From Phycisphaerales bacterium (lineage in GTDB: Bacteria > Planctomycetota > Phycisphaerae > SM23-33), in contig JABGPZ010000012.1 in assembly GCA_018644725.1 (NCBI GenBank), forward strand, positions 1-41,711: a stretch of DNA of 41,711 nt. The letters run 5' to 3'. Shown in pieces: positions 8,335-15,826 of the stretch. Position 1 is the stretch's first letter. Each line of letters starts with the position of its first letter. The notes below the pieces were generated by a model. The model saw nothing but the letters and a program-made list of their open reading frames with translations. It ran no database searches and had not been told where the DNA came from. Made by a program: the position numbers and the translations under genes.

Positions 8335-9144
8335 TTATCCGCGTTTTTGGATGGCGTCGTGGAGGAGTTGGTCGCGGGTATTGAACAGTTTTCGCACGGA
8401 GAGGTTTGCGATGATCATACACCCGAGCGCACAGGCGGCCGCGATCATGAACATCACGATGATTTGATATCGCGCGGCCATGGGCGGATTGCCGCCGTTG
8501 ATGATCTGGCCGGTCATCATGCCCGGTAGGGACACGAGGCCCACGACCATCATCGAATTGATGATCGGGATCATGCCCTTGCGGACAGAGGCGCGCAAAA
8601 ATGGCCTTGCCGCTTCCCAGCGGTTCGCGCCCAGCGAGAGCATCATCTCCACTTCGCCGCGCCGCTCGCGAAGGCCTTCCAGCAGCGAGTCCAGACAGAG
8701 CGAAATGCCCGTGAGTGTGTTGCCGAGGATCATGCCCAGCATGGGGATGACATATTGCGCTTTGTACCACGGGTCGACCTGAATGATGGCTTGGGTGACG
8801 GTGGTGGCGACCACCAGCGACGAAAGGCACATTGTGATGACACTGGTGAGGTGGACCCCTTTGTAGCGGTAGCTCGTGCGTGCGACGGCGGCGTGCGAAG
8901 CGGTGGCAATCATCACCGCGATCACCGCGCCCACGGCCCACGGCGCGTCGAGGGCAAAGACTTCACTCAGGACATATCCCAGCAGCAGAAGCTGGACGAT
9001 GGTGCGAGCCGCCGAGAGCGCGAGGCGTTTTTCCAGCCCGAGCTTCATTACCATACTCACCGCGGCCGCGGCGAGAACCAGTCCCATTGCCCCCACCAGT
9101 TGCCACGGAGAAATGGGCGCGACGGAGGCCGCGTGCGCGAGCAC
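8335..9144 (-). CDS. fetB: FetB/YbbM-like ABC transporter permease (UPF0014)
   Basis: Inner-membrane permease of the FetAB family, which in E. coli works with the ATPase FetA in iron export and peroxide resistance. The 269-aa product has about seven hydrophobic segments and the hallmark sequences LGLEKRLALSAARTIVQLLLLGYVL near the start, then PMLGMILGNTLTGISL and SLPGMMTGQI. The start is a GTG at 9144: GGAGGA lies 6 nt upstream inside the last codons of the acetyltransferase gene, and the resulting length matches E. coli FetB (about 259 aa). The same frame stays open to 9651 but only as a shadow of that upstream gene. No ATPase partner is adjacent, so FetA would be encoded elsewhere or the permease is an orphan. 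Confidence 0.88.
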   Translation of the reverse strand: MLAHAASVAPISPWQLVGAMGLVLAAAAVSMVMKLGLEKRLALSAARTIVQLLLLGYVLSEVFALDAPWAVGAVIAVMIATASHAAVARTSYRYKGVHLTSVITMCLSSLVVATTVTQAIIQVDPWYKAQYVIPMLGMILGNTLTGISLCLDSLLEGLRERRGEVEMMLSLGANRWEAARPFLRASVRKGMIPIINSMMVVGLVSLPGMMTGQIINGGNPPMAARYQIIVMFMIAAACALGCMIIANLSVRKLFNTRDQLLHDAIQKRG

Positions 9145-9146
9145 GG

Positions 9147-9617
9147 CTAGTCCTCCAAGTCCATGCGGAAGGTGACCCAGTCGTCCATCTTGGTTGCCCC
9201 TTCGTCGAGGTAGAGGTCGATGGCGTTTTGGTTCCATTTCAGCGCGGTCCACTCGAATCGGGCGTAGTCGCGTTTTTGGGCAAGGTCGGCCAGATAGCGA
9301 ATGACTTTCCGCCCGATGCCGCAGCGGCGGTACTCTTCGTCGATGTAAAGGTCTTCCAGCCACAGCCCCACGCGCCCGGTGAATGTGGAGAAGGTGCGGA
9401 ACACAATCGCGAAGCCGATGGCCTTGCGGTCGTCTTCGAAGAGGAAGCATTCGGCGGCGGGGTGCGGGCCAAACAGATGTGCGCGAAGAAGTTGCTCGGT
9501 GTTGACGACCTCGCCTTCGAGCTTTTCGAATGTGGCGATTTTGCGGATGAATTGCAAAATCGTTCCCACGTCGTGCTGGGTGGCGTTGCGAATCGAGATG
9601 GCTTCGGCGGATGGCAT
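9147..9617 (-). CDS. GNAT family N-acetyltransferase, spermidine/diamine acetyltransferase-like
   Basis: A 156-aa cytoplasmic acetyl-CoA-dependent N-acetyltransferase. The protein is collinear with the SSAT/thialysine acetyltransferase group: FEKLEGEVV in the N-terminal helix region, FEDDRKAIGFAIVF in the core, WLEDLYIDEEYRRCGIGRKV as motif A with the acetyl-CoA loop (R/Q-x-x-G-x-G/A pattern as RRCGIG), and ALKWNQNAIDLYLDEGA as motif B with the catalytic-type Tyr. The substrate may be a polyamine or lysine analogue but cannot be fixed by sequence alone. Its stop is two bases from the GTG of the fetB-like gene, whose ribosome binding site lies inside this gene, so the two are translationally coupled. 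Confidence 0.88.
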   Translation of the reverse strand: MPSAEAISIRNATQHDVGTILQFIRKIATFEKLEGEVVNTEQLLRAHLFGPHPAAECFLFEDDRKAIGFAIVFRTFSTFTGRVGLWLEDLYIDEEYRRCGIGRKVIRYLADLAQKRDYARFEWTALKWNQNAIDLYLDEGATKMDDWVTFRMDLED

Positions 9618-9670
9618 ACCACAGTGTGGCCGAGGTCGGTGGGAATGTCAAGGCCTGGCCTCATATATCC

Positions 9671-9699
9671 TTGACAGCATCCCAGCGGGACGCTATGCT
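9671..9699 (+). promoter_or_regulatory. Probable promoter for the STAS gene
   Basis: TTGACA (9671-9676), 17-nt spacer, TATGCT (9694-9699), located 56 nt upstream of the STAS start codon. Confidence 0.7.
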
Positions 9700-9754
9700 G
9701 AATTGAGCAACAGGACTGTAGAGAACGCGAACGCGATTTAGAAGGAGCACCGAA

Positions 9755-10108
9755 ATGTCTATTCAAGATTGGTCCGACAACATTATTATCGTTGACCTCG
9801 CCGATGATCCGCAATACACCGAGGATCTCGACAATTTGATGAGCGAGGAAGAGGCCGCACCGCACCACGTCGTTTTGAATTTCCAGAACGTGACGTTCAT
9901 CAACTCGTCCAATATTGCTCACCTTTTGCGCGTCCGCAAGGGCCTGCACGACAAGCGCCGCAGCCTGTCGTTTTGCTGCCTCTCGAATGACATCAAGGGT
10001 TTGATGAAGGTCACGGGCCTTGACCTGCTGATTCCGATTCATGATTCGGTCGCGATGGCCATTGCCCAGACCCAGGTCGACGGGCACTGCCTCGACGACG
10101 CGGAATAG
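9755..10108 (+). CDS. STAS-domain protein, anti-sigma factor antagonist-like
   Basis: A 117-aa single-domain cytoplasmic protein. A short N-terminal strand segment with IIIVDLADD is followed by VVLNFQNVTFINSSNIAHLLRV, which aligns with the STAS core strand and the phosphorylatable Ser loop of SpoIIAA-type proteins (second Ser of INSS is the likely phosphosite). The rest fits the alpha/beta STAS fold. Such proteins bind a switch kinase/anti-sigma factor or a stressosome-like partner; no kinase or phosphatase partner is present in this window. It has GGAG-type ribosome binding upstream and its own promoter. A small membrane protein follows 24 nt later and shares its 3'-end sequence. Confidence 0.85.
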   Translation: MSIQDWSDNIIIVDLADDPQYTEDLDNLMSEEEAAPHHVVLNFQNVTFINSSNIAHLLRVRKGLHDKRRSLSFCCLSNDIKGLMKVTGLDLLIPIHDSVAMAIAQTQVDGHCLDDAE

Positions 10109-10476
10109 CGCGGCGTACGAAGAGAGAACGGTGTGAGAAGGAAGAATCAATATTGGCTTTGCTTTGGCGTTGCGTTGGTGTGTACGGTGGTGTCGTATTT
10201 TTTGCTGATCCAAGATTTCATGAGATCCGCTGGCAGTTCTTTGGGGCCGGTGGAAGAGATGTTCAGCGGCCTGCATTTGATACTGGGAATTCTTGTCCCA
10301 GGAGCGTTGGCACCCAATAACATCCCCTTAGTGATTCTGGTTCTTGTCCCGATCATTGGATGGAATTCGCTAGTTTACTACGGCCTGTTGCGTCTGGTGG
10401 CGAGGATTACACGGCCTTGGCGTAAAGGTCGAAATCGCACGTTGTCGGATTTGGAAAAGGACGCGGAATAGCGCGG
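10097..10476 (+). repeat. 17-bp direct repeat spanning the stop codons of two adjacent genes
   Basis: The 17-bp sequence gacgcggaatagcgcgg occurs at 10097-10113 and again at 10460-10476, each time covering the terminal Ala-Glu-stop of the gene plus six downstream bases. The coordinates given span both copies. Confidence 0.7.
10133..10471 (+). CDS. Small membrane protein of unknown function
   Basis: A 112-aa protein starting with GTG at 10133. It has three hydrophobic segments (about 8-27, 45-62 and 64-88) and a basic C-terminal tail beginning PWRKGRNR. No family is recognised. The start codon is 24 nt after the STAS stop, so cotranscription is likely. The last codons (DAE plus stop) and the following bases are identical to those of the STAS gene. 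Confidence 0.6.
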   Translation: MRRKNQYWLCFGVALVCTVVSYFLLIQDFMRSAGSSLGPVEEMFSGLHLILGILVPGALAPNNIPLVILVLVPIIGWNSLVYYGLLRLVARITRPWRKGRNRTLSDLEKDAE

Positions 10477-10571
10477 TTTCCCATTTTGTAGTTCACGCAG
10501 GGGCAATGTATCGTGTATGCTCTCGTTAACCCGTAAGAACACACGACCCCTTCCTTCTACAAGGAGTTTCC

Positions 10572-12155
10572 ATGCTTGATCGCAGAACCATGTTGAAAAT
10601 GATCGGTGTTGCCAGTAGCGCAGCCGCACTGCCTGCACTCGCCGAGTCAACCGCCCCCGCGAAACCAAAGAAGCCCAACATTCTCGTCATCGTCACTGAC
10701 GACCAGGGCTATGCCGACCTGTCGGCCTACGCGCACCACGCCAAGGACATCAAGACGCCGCATATGGACCGCATTGCCAAGGGCGGCGTTGCGCTGATGA
10801 ACGGCTATGTCAGCGCGCCAGTGTGTAGCCCGTCGCGTGCAGGCTGGAACACAGGCCGCTATCAGCAGCGCTGGGATCCGGCTGCGAGCTGGGGTCCGGG
10901 CCTGCCCGTAAACGTTCCCACCGTCGCGCAATATCTCAAAAAAGCGGGCTACGTCTGCGGCAAGGTCGGCAAGAGCGACTACGGCAAAGGCTATCACTCC
11001 ACGACCTCCCACGAGAATCCGATGAACCACGGCTATGACGAGTTCCTCGGCTTCTCCAGCCACGCGCACGACTTTTTCGTGCTTGACGAAGAGACCGAAA
11101 AAAAGGCGCCCGATCCCCGCGGGAAAAGTGCAGCGATGGGCCGACTGCTCAAGAACAAAGGCTGGGCGAGCTTCAAAGACGGATACACGACGAACATCTT
11201 CACCGACTTCGCGATCGACTTCCTCAAGCGTCACAAGGACGGCGAAAAGCCGATGTATCTCACGCTGAGCTATAGCGCGGTGCACCACCTCATTCACGAA
11301 GTGCCCGACAAGTACCTCAAGAAGCACGGCGTGAAGAAGATTCCGAATTACGATCCGGCCAAGAATGGTCGCTATGGCGCATACTACAATAAGTACAATC
11401 AGCTCGGCGCGATCAATGACAAGGACATGCGCGGGTACTATCTCGCGAACCTCAACTGCCTCGACGACAACATCGGCCGACTGCTCGACGCGATGACCAA
11501 AATGGGTCTCGACGAAAATACGCTGGTGATCTTCTTCGCGGACAATGGCGGCTCGCCGCTGACGGGTGCATGCAATCGGCCGTTGCGCGGTTCGAAATAT
11601 GTCATGTTCGAAGGCGGCCTGCGTGTGCCGATGATGATGCGCTTCCCGGGCACATTCAAGCCCGGCACGGTGTGCAAGGAAATCGTTTCGACGCTCGACG
11701 TGCTGCCGACGTGCCTGAGCGTCGCGGGGATCAAGGCCCCCGAGGATGCGATTCTCGACGGGCACAACATGCTCGACGTGGTCGCGGGCAAGGCCAAGTC
11801 GCCCTGGGCCGAGAAGCCGATGTTCTGGAAGTTCGGCGGCGACCGCGCCGTGCGCATGGGTGACTGGAAACTCGTGCGGGGCAAGAATTCCAATGGCCGC
11901 ACAGCAACCAGCCAGATTCTCTCCGGCCCGCACACCAAGGGCGAGTGGATGCTGTTCAACATCAAGGACGACCAGGCCGAACAGAACAATATTGCCTCCG
12001 CGCACCCCGATGTCGTCGCGCGTCTTTCGGATTTGTGGAAGGGCTGGGACATGAACGTCTGCGCCAGGCGCAAATCCGGCCCAGCCAAACCGAAAAAAGA
12101 GAAGGTCAAAAAGAAGGATAAGAAGAAAAACAAACAGGCCCCGGCCACTCACTAG
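10572..12155 (+). CDS. Type I sulfatase (arylsulfatase family) with Tat-like signal
   Basis: Exported hydrolase of sulfate esters, probably on polysaccharides or sugars. The 527-aa protein begins with DRRTMLK (a twin-arginine-type motif) and a hydrophobic stretch, with a likely signal peptidase site after ALA (about residue 24). The catalytic domain starts with PNILVIVTDDQG (metal-binding Asp43/Asp44). The formylglycine site is CSPSR with Cys85 and Arg89, i.e. a Cys-type sulfatase needing conversion by FGE or anSME. FFADNGGSP supplies further metal ligands. The C-terminus is a strongly basic Lys-rich tail of about 25 residues, unusual for the family and possibly an envelope or polyanion contact. 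Aids for classification such as flanking glycoside hydrolases are absent, so the substrate is unknown. A strong terminator follows. Confidence 0.93.
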   Translation: MLDRRTMLKMIGVASSAAALPALAESTAPAKPKKPNILVIVTDDQGYADLSAYAHHAKDIKTPHMDRIAKGGVALMNGYVSAPVCSPSRAGWNTGRYQQRWDPAASWGPGLPVNVPTVAQYLKKAGYVCGKVGKSDYGKGYHSTTSHENPMNHGYDEFLGFSSHAHDFFVLDEETEKKAPDPRGKSAAMGRLLKNKGWASFKDGYTTNIFTDFAIDFLKRHKDGEKPMYLTLSYSAVHHLIHEVPDKYLKKHGVKKIPNYDPAKNGRYGAYYNKYNQLGAINDKDMRGYYLANLNCLDDNIGRLLDAMTKMGLDENTLVIFFADNGGSPLTGACNRPLRGSKYVMFEGGLRVPMMMRFPGTFKPGTVCKEIVSTLDVLPTCLSVAGIKAPEDAILDGHNMLDVVAGKAKSPWAEKPMFWKFGGDRAVRMGDWKLVRGKNSNGRTATSQILSGPHTKGEWMLFNIKDDQAEQNNIASAHPDVVARLSDLWKGWDMNVCARRKSGPAKPKKEKVKKKDKKKNKQAPATH

Positions 12156-12174
12156 GCCTCCGTCGAATAAAACA

Positions 12175-12208
12175 ACAGCCCCGGGCGAATGCCTTGGGGC
12201 TGTTTTTG
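12175..12208 (+). terminator. Terminator downstream of the sulfatase gene
   Basis: ACAGCCCC pairs perfectly with GGGGCTGT over an approximately 13-nt loop, followed by TTTTG. It lies 20 nt after the sulfatase stop and faces the end of the convergent transferase gene. Confidence 0.8.
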
Positions 12209-12224
12209 TTTGGAGAGGGGAGGG

Positions 12225-13385
12225 TCAGTCGATGTCGACTTTCCAGATCGCTTCGAGCATGCCGATGAGGATCAGCACCGCCGCGATTTGCAGGCCGACG
12301 ATGCCCGCGACCAGTAGCGAGCTGGCGCATGCGAGGATCACCGCGCCGGAACACGACACGGCCGTGGCGAGGCAGATCGTCGCGACGGCCTGGCGGACCG
12401 ACAGCCCGCGCAGCAACAGCCGATGGGAAAAGTGTCGCCGGTCACCGACCATGATGCTCTCGCCGCGTCGCCAGCGAAGATAGAACACGCTGAAGGTGTC
12501 GTAGATCGGCACGGCCATGATGCACAGCGGGATCAGCCAGCCCACGCCCAGCAGGCCGCTGGCCGGCGCATAGGTCACCATGCAGCTGCAACACGCCAGC
12601 CAAAAGCCGACCACCAGCGAGCCCGCGTCGCCCATGTATAGCCGCGCGGGGGCGAGGTTGTGGGGCAGGAATCCCGCCAGTGCGCCCGCGAGCAGAATGG
12701 CCATCATGACCACGATCCACTGGCCGGTGATCATGGCGACCAGTGCGAGCGTGATTGCGCACAACAGACCCACGCCGCCGGCGAGGCCGTCCATGTTGTC
12801 GAGGAAATTGAACGAGTTCGTCAGTCCCACGATCCAGAGAATTGTGATGACGATGCTGGGGATTTCGCCCGCGAGGGTCAACACGCGCACACCGCACAGC
12901 AAGACCACGGCCGCAGCGCAGGCGATTTGTACCCACAGCTTCAGCCACGGCCCGAGCGGTTTGCGGTCGTCGCGGATTCCCAGCAAACACAACCCGCCCG
13001 CCGCCGCCAAAATCCCCAGCGTTTGCGGAGCGCGGGAAACAAGCTCGCGGCAGATCGTGGATACTCCGGAGACGCTTGTAGGCGCCAACCTTGTCCAGGC
13101 CGCGAGGGTTGCGATCAGCAGTGGCAGGGCGAGGCCGAGGAAAATTCCTACGCCGCCGCCGAGGGGGACTGTGCCTTGGTGAGCCTTGTGGCCGCCGGGG
13201 CGGTCTTCCAGGCCGAAGCGATGTGCGTGGCCGCGCATGAGGCACCCTGTGAGCAGCGAAATGATCGTCGGCAGAACGGTGCAGTACACCGCGATGGCCA
13301 GCAAAATTATCAGCGCAATTGTGCCCGCGGTGAGCAGCAGGAGTGCCGCCGCGAAGGGGCTTGTTTCTTCCAGCAGTAGATTCAT
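12225..13385 (-). CDS. WecA/MraY-family UDP-sugar:polyprenyl-phosphate glycosyl-1-phosphate transferase
   Basis: A polytopic inner-membrane enzyme of 386 aa that would transfer a sugar-1-phosphate from UDP-sugar to undecaprenyl phosphate, starting an envelope polysaccharide. Seen: about ten membrane segments; RPGGHKAHQGTVPLGGGVGI near the first cytoplasmic loop; GIRDDRKPLGPW containing the Asp-Asp metal motif; NSFNFLDNMDGLAGG; GDAGSL; and DRRHFSHRLLLRG with the His-rich motif typical of WecA-like rather than MraY enzymes. The start ATG at 13385 overlaps the stop of the propeller gene by ATGA, so it is the third gene of a tightly coupled operon. The exact donor (GlcNAc, GalNAc or other) cannot be read from sequence. 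Confidence 0.9.
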   Translation of the reverse strand: MNLLLEETSPFAAALLLLTAGTIALIILLAIAVYCTVLPTIISLLTGCLMRGHAHRFGLEDRPGGHKAHQGTVPLGGGVGIFLGLALPLLIATLAAWTRLAPTSVSGVSTICRELVSRAPQTLGILAAAGGLCLLGIRDDRKPLGPWLKLWVQIACAAAVVLLCGVRVLTLAGEIPSIVITILWIVGLTNSFNFLDNMDGLAGGVGLLCAITLALVAMITGQWIVVMMAILLAGALAGFLPHNLAPARLYMGDAGSLVVGFWLACCSCMVTYAPASGLLGVGWLIPLCIMAVPIYDTFSVFYLRWRRGESIMVGDRRHFSHRLLLRGLSVRQAVATICLATAVSCSGAVILACASSLLVAGIVGLQIAAVLILIGMLEAIWKVDID

Positions 13386-14470
13386 GGACGGGGTCCCTTG
13401 GGGTTTGGCGCGACTTTGGGTTCGATACAATATAGCCATCCGCTGGCCGAGCCGACGAGCAGGCGGTCCTTGGCGGGAACGACTGAAGTGAGTTTGCCGC
13501 CGCCGAGGCGATAGCTCCAGAGCGTTTTGCCATCGACGGGATTGATTGCGTAGACGCGGCCTTGGTCGGTGGTCACCAGCAGGTCGATCCCCACGAGGGT
13601 CGGCGGGGCGTGGATGCCGCCGCGCAGCCGCACACTCCAGAGCAGTTTGCCGTTGGTGGCGCTTAGGCAGCGGAGGTGGCCGGTGTCGTCGCCGAGGATC
13701 AGCCGCTTGCCGACGAGCGCGGGGGTGGCGAATAGGGACCCGAGTTTTTTTTCTTCGGCCTTGGTGGGCTTGGCGGTCCAGAGAGGTTTGCGGGTGGTGG
13801 CGTCGAGTTTGGCGACCGTGTGCCCGGCCGTCGCGATGTAGAGGGTAGTGCCCTCGACGACAGGCCCGGCGGGGAGATAGTCTTCCATGTCGACGCTGCC
13901 GAGGGTCTTGCCATCGCTGAGGCGCACGAAATAGACCTTGCCGTCGCAGCACCCGAAGACGACCGTCTCGCCGCAAAGTGCGGGCTGGCCGTTGATGCGA
14001 TCGCCCGCGGTCGCGGTCCACAGCAATTTCCCCTCGAGCGAAAGGCAATATAGATTCGCGTCATAGCAGCTCGCCAAAACGCGAGCGGGGGTGGTCTTGG
14101 TGGCGGGGAGAATCAGCGGCGCAGAGCCGAACGAGTCGGTGGCTTGATGCTGCCAGAGGCGTTTTCCCGTCGCGGCCTCGATGCATACGAGACGGTTGTC
14201 ACTGGTCGCAACCCACAGCCGTTTGCCGTGGAGGACGGGCGTGGTGTCCAGCGGCGCGCCGAGTTTCGTCGCCCAGGGGCGCTTTCCGGTTTTGACGGAG
14301 AGGGCATAGACGTACTCGTCCTGGCTGGTGCAATAGACGGTTGAGTCGGTGACGAGCGGCGCAGCCAAAATTTCGCCGCCGGTGCGAACGCGCCACGCGA
14401 TGGTCCAGCGGACCCCCGCGACCGCAGCCGCCGCGCACAGTAACAAGATGCATAGGGCAGCGCGTTTCAT
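13382..14470 (-). CDS. PQQ-binding-like beta-propeller protein, membrane-anchored or secreted
   Basis: A 362-aa protein with an N-terminal hydrophobic segment (about 3-20) that is either a signal peptide or an anchor, followed by an all-beta repeat region. Repeats of the PQQ/BamB kind recur, each with a pattern like DGKTLWSYRL or TGKRLWQHQ, with paired Gly and Trp at similar spacing (about seven blades). No dehydrogenase active-site residues are evident, so it is more likely a scaffold or binding propeller than a quinoprotein enzyme. It overlaps both neighbours by ATGA (regulator upstream, WecA-like gene downstream). A role in envelope glycan or exopolysaccharide processing is an inference from the operon. 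Confidence 0.85.
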   Translation of the reverse strand: MKRAALCILLLCAAAAVAGVRWTIAWRVRTGGEILAAPLVTDSTVYCTSQDEYVYALSVKTGKRPWATKLGAPLDTTPVLHGKRLWVATSDNRLVCIEAATGKRLWQHQATDSFGSAPLILPATKTTPARVLASCYDANLYCLSLEGKLLWTATAGDRINGQPALCGETVVFGCCDGKVYFVRLSDGKTLGSVDMEDYLPAGPVVEGTTLYIATAGHTVAKLDATTRKPLWTAKPTKAEEKKLGSLFATPALVGKRLILGDDTGHLRCLSATNGKLLWSVRLRGGIHAPPTLVGIDLLVTTDQGRVYAINPVDGKTLWSYRLGGGKLTSVVPAKDRLLVGSASGWLYCIEPKVAPNPKGPRP

Positions 14471-15618
14471 GTTGCTTTTTGCTTTCGCCAGAGACTCGGA
14501 GAGACGCCCATTTCGCGCTGGAAGACATTGGCGAAATATTGACTCGAAGAAAATCCGCAGCGCATGGCGATGACCGTGACGGGCATGCTGCCGCGTAGGA
14601 GCTGGCAGGCGCGCTCGATTCGGATCCGCATGATTTCGGCCTTGGGGCTGCGGCCGAGGGTTTCGCGGAAGAGTTTTTCCAGCAGGCTTCGGCTGACGGT
14701 GGAAGCGTCGACCACGTCCGAGACCGTGATGTTGCGGCAGGCGTTGGCGCGGATGAATTTGACCGCCTGGGCGACGTCGGGGTTTTCGATGGCGATGATG
14801 TCGGTGGATTGGCGCGTGACAATCGAAAGCGGGTCCACCCAGTCCGGCGTCTTTGGTGCGGCGCTGCCGGCCATCATGTTTTCGAGCAGGGCCGCAGAGC
14901 GATAGCCAATGAGTTCTGCATTTTGGTCGATGCTCGAGAGCGGGGGAGTAGTGAGGTTGCACAGCACCGGGTCGTTGTCCACGCCCAGGACCGCGATGCG
15001 TTCGGGAATTGCGACGCTGATTTGACGCGCCGCGTCCAGCAGGCGACTGCCGCAGAGGTCGTTGGCGCACAGAACGCCCACGGGCTTGGGCAAACTTTCG
15101 ATCCATTCACACATGGCGCTCCGCTGAGAAAGCCAGTCGCCCGGGTTTTGACGGCTGGGGCGATAGGCCCCCACCAGCTCGACCCCGGCGTCGTTGAGCG
15201 CTTCCAGCAGCGCGTCATGACGGAAGTTGGCCCACTCGCGGTTCACCAGCTGGCACCAGGCGATTTTCTGAATCCCGCGCGAGGTAAAGTGCGTCACCGC
15301 CATCTCGCAGAGGGCCTTTTCGTTGGAATAGACCAGCGGCACGGGGCGGTCCATTCCGCACATGTCGGTTTCGACGAGCGGCAGGCCCAGTTCGCCAAGC
15401 GCCTCGATCATGGCGGGGGAGTTGGAGTGACTGATGATCCCATCGCCGTGGAATTCTTTCATCCACGTTGGAAGGTTTTCACGCTTTCCGCGCTCTTCGG
15501 TATAGACCGCCCAACGGGCCGAGGTTTCGCGAATGAAGCGCCCAATTCCGTGTAACAGATTTCGGCCGAAGGACTTGGACGTTTCGATCACGAGCAGGAT
15601 GTTTTTCCGCTGAGGCAT
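14467..15618 (-). CDS. XylR-like transcriptional regulator (LacI-type sensor plus AraC DNA-binding domain)
   Basis: A 383-aa cytoplasmic regulator. The N-terminal 270 residues form a periplasmic-binding-protein-like sensor: it starts KNILLVIETSKSFGRNLLHGI and contains the paired LacI-type landmarks GVLCANDLCGSRLL and IAVLGVDNDPVLCNL. The C-terminal 110 residues are an AraC/XylS double helix-turn-helix, ending with MRCGFSSSQYFANVFQREMGVSPS. This arrangement is that of E. coli XylR, which activates sugar catabolism on binding xylose. ATG at 15618 has AAAGGAAC upstream. It is divergent from the catabolic operon beginning at 15827, whose likely regulator it is; the ligand is probably that operon's sugar. 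Unusually, it is also the first gene of an overlapping operon with the propeller and the WecA-like gene. Confidence 0.92.
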   Translation of the reverse strand: MPQRKNILLVIETSKSFGRNLLHGIGRFIRETSARWAVYTEERGKRENLPTWMKEFHGDGIISHSNSPAMIEALGELGLPLVETDMCGMDRPVPLVYSNEKALCEMAVTHFTSRGIQKIAWCQLVNREWANFRHDALLEALNDAGVELVGAYRPSRQNPGDWLSQRSAMCEWIESLPKPVGVLCANDLCGSRLLDAARQISVAIPERIAVLGVDNDPVLCNLTTPPLSSIDQNAELIGYRSAALLENMMAGSAAPKTPDWVDPLSIVTRQSTDIIAIENPDVAQAVKFIRANACRNITVSDVVDASTVSRSLLEKLFRETLGRSPKAEIMRIRIERACQLLRGSMPVTVIAMRCGFSSSQYFANVFQREMGVSPSLWRKQKAT

Positions 15619-15658
15619 AACTGAGTTCCTTTACGAATATTCATACATCATGGAGTGA

Positions 15659-15725
15659 AATTTGTACAGAAGAATTCGCGAAATCGAACAAATAGTCATA
15701 CAAAATATATTAGAATTTGTACAGA
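15659..15725. promoter_or_regulatory. Candidate operator region between regulator and catabolic operon
   Basis: The AT-rich 208-nt divergent gap carries the 12-mer AATTTGTACAGA twice in direct orientation (15659-15670 and 15714-15725, 55 nt start to start). TACAAA (15699-15704) additionally pairs with TTTGTA (15716-15721) as an inverted repeat with an 11-nt spacer. Direct repeats are the usual form of AraC-family half-sites. Assigning them to the XylR-like protein is inference. Confidence 0.5.
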
Positions 15726-15826
15726 CATTGGTCCCATAATTTGGTAGTTTCTTAGGATCAAGTTGGCGATAGCAGATGGTCTGGCCAAGTGGGCTGGAGT
15801 GTGCGCGCCGCTGAAGGAGATTTCTC

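Noticed and set aside
9145-9651. N-terminal extension of the FetB-like protein to a 438-aa product
   Set aside because: The extension is a frame-shadow of the acetyltransferase gene; GTG 9144 has a good ribosome binding site and gives the family length.
1-12155. The SUMF1-like domain as the maturase of the nearby sulfatase
   Set aside because: Kept only as a question: the domain belongs to a huge diheme-type protein, is truncated by the window, and the genes are in different transcription units.
13382-14470. The propeller protein as a PQQ-dependent dehydrogenase
   Set aside because: It is only 362 aa, with no visible Ca-ligand set or vicinal Cys pair; the fold is shared by scaffold proteins such as BamB.
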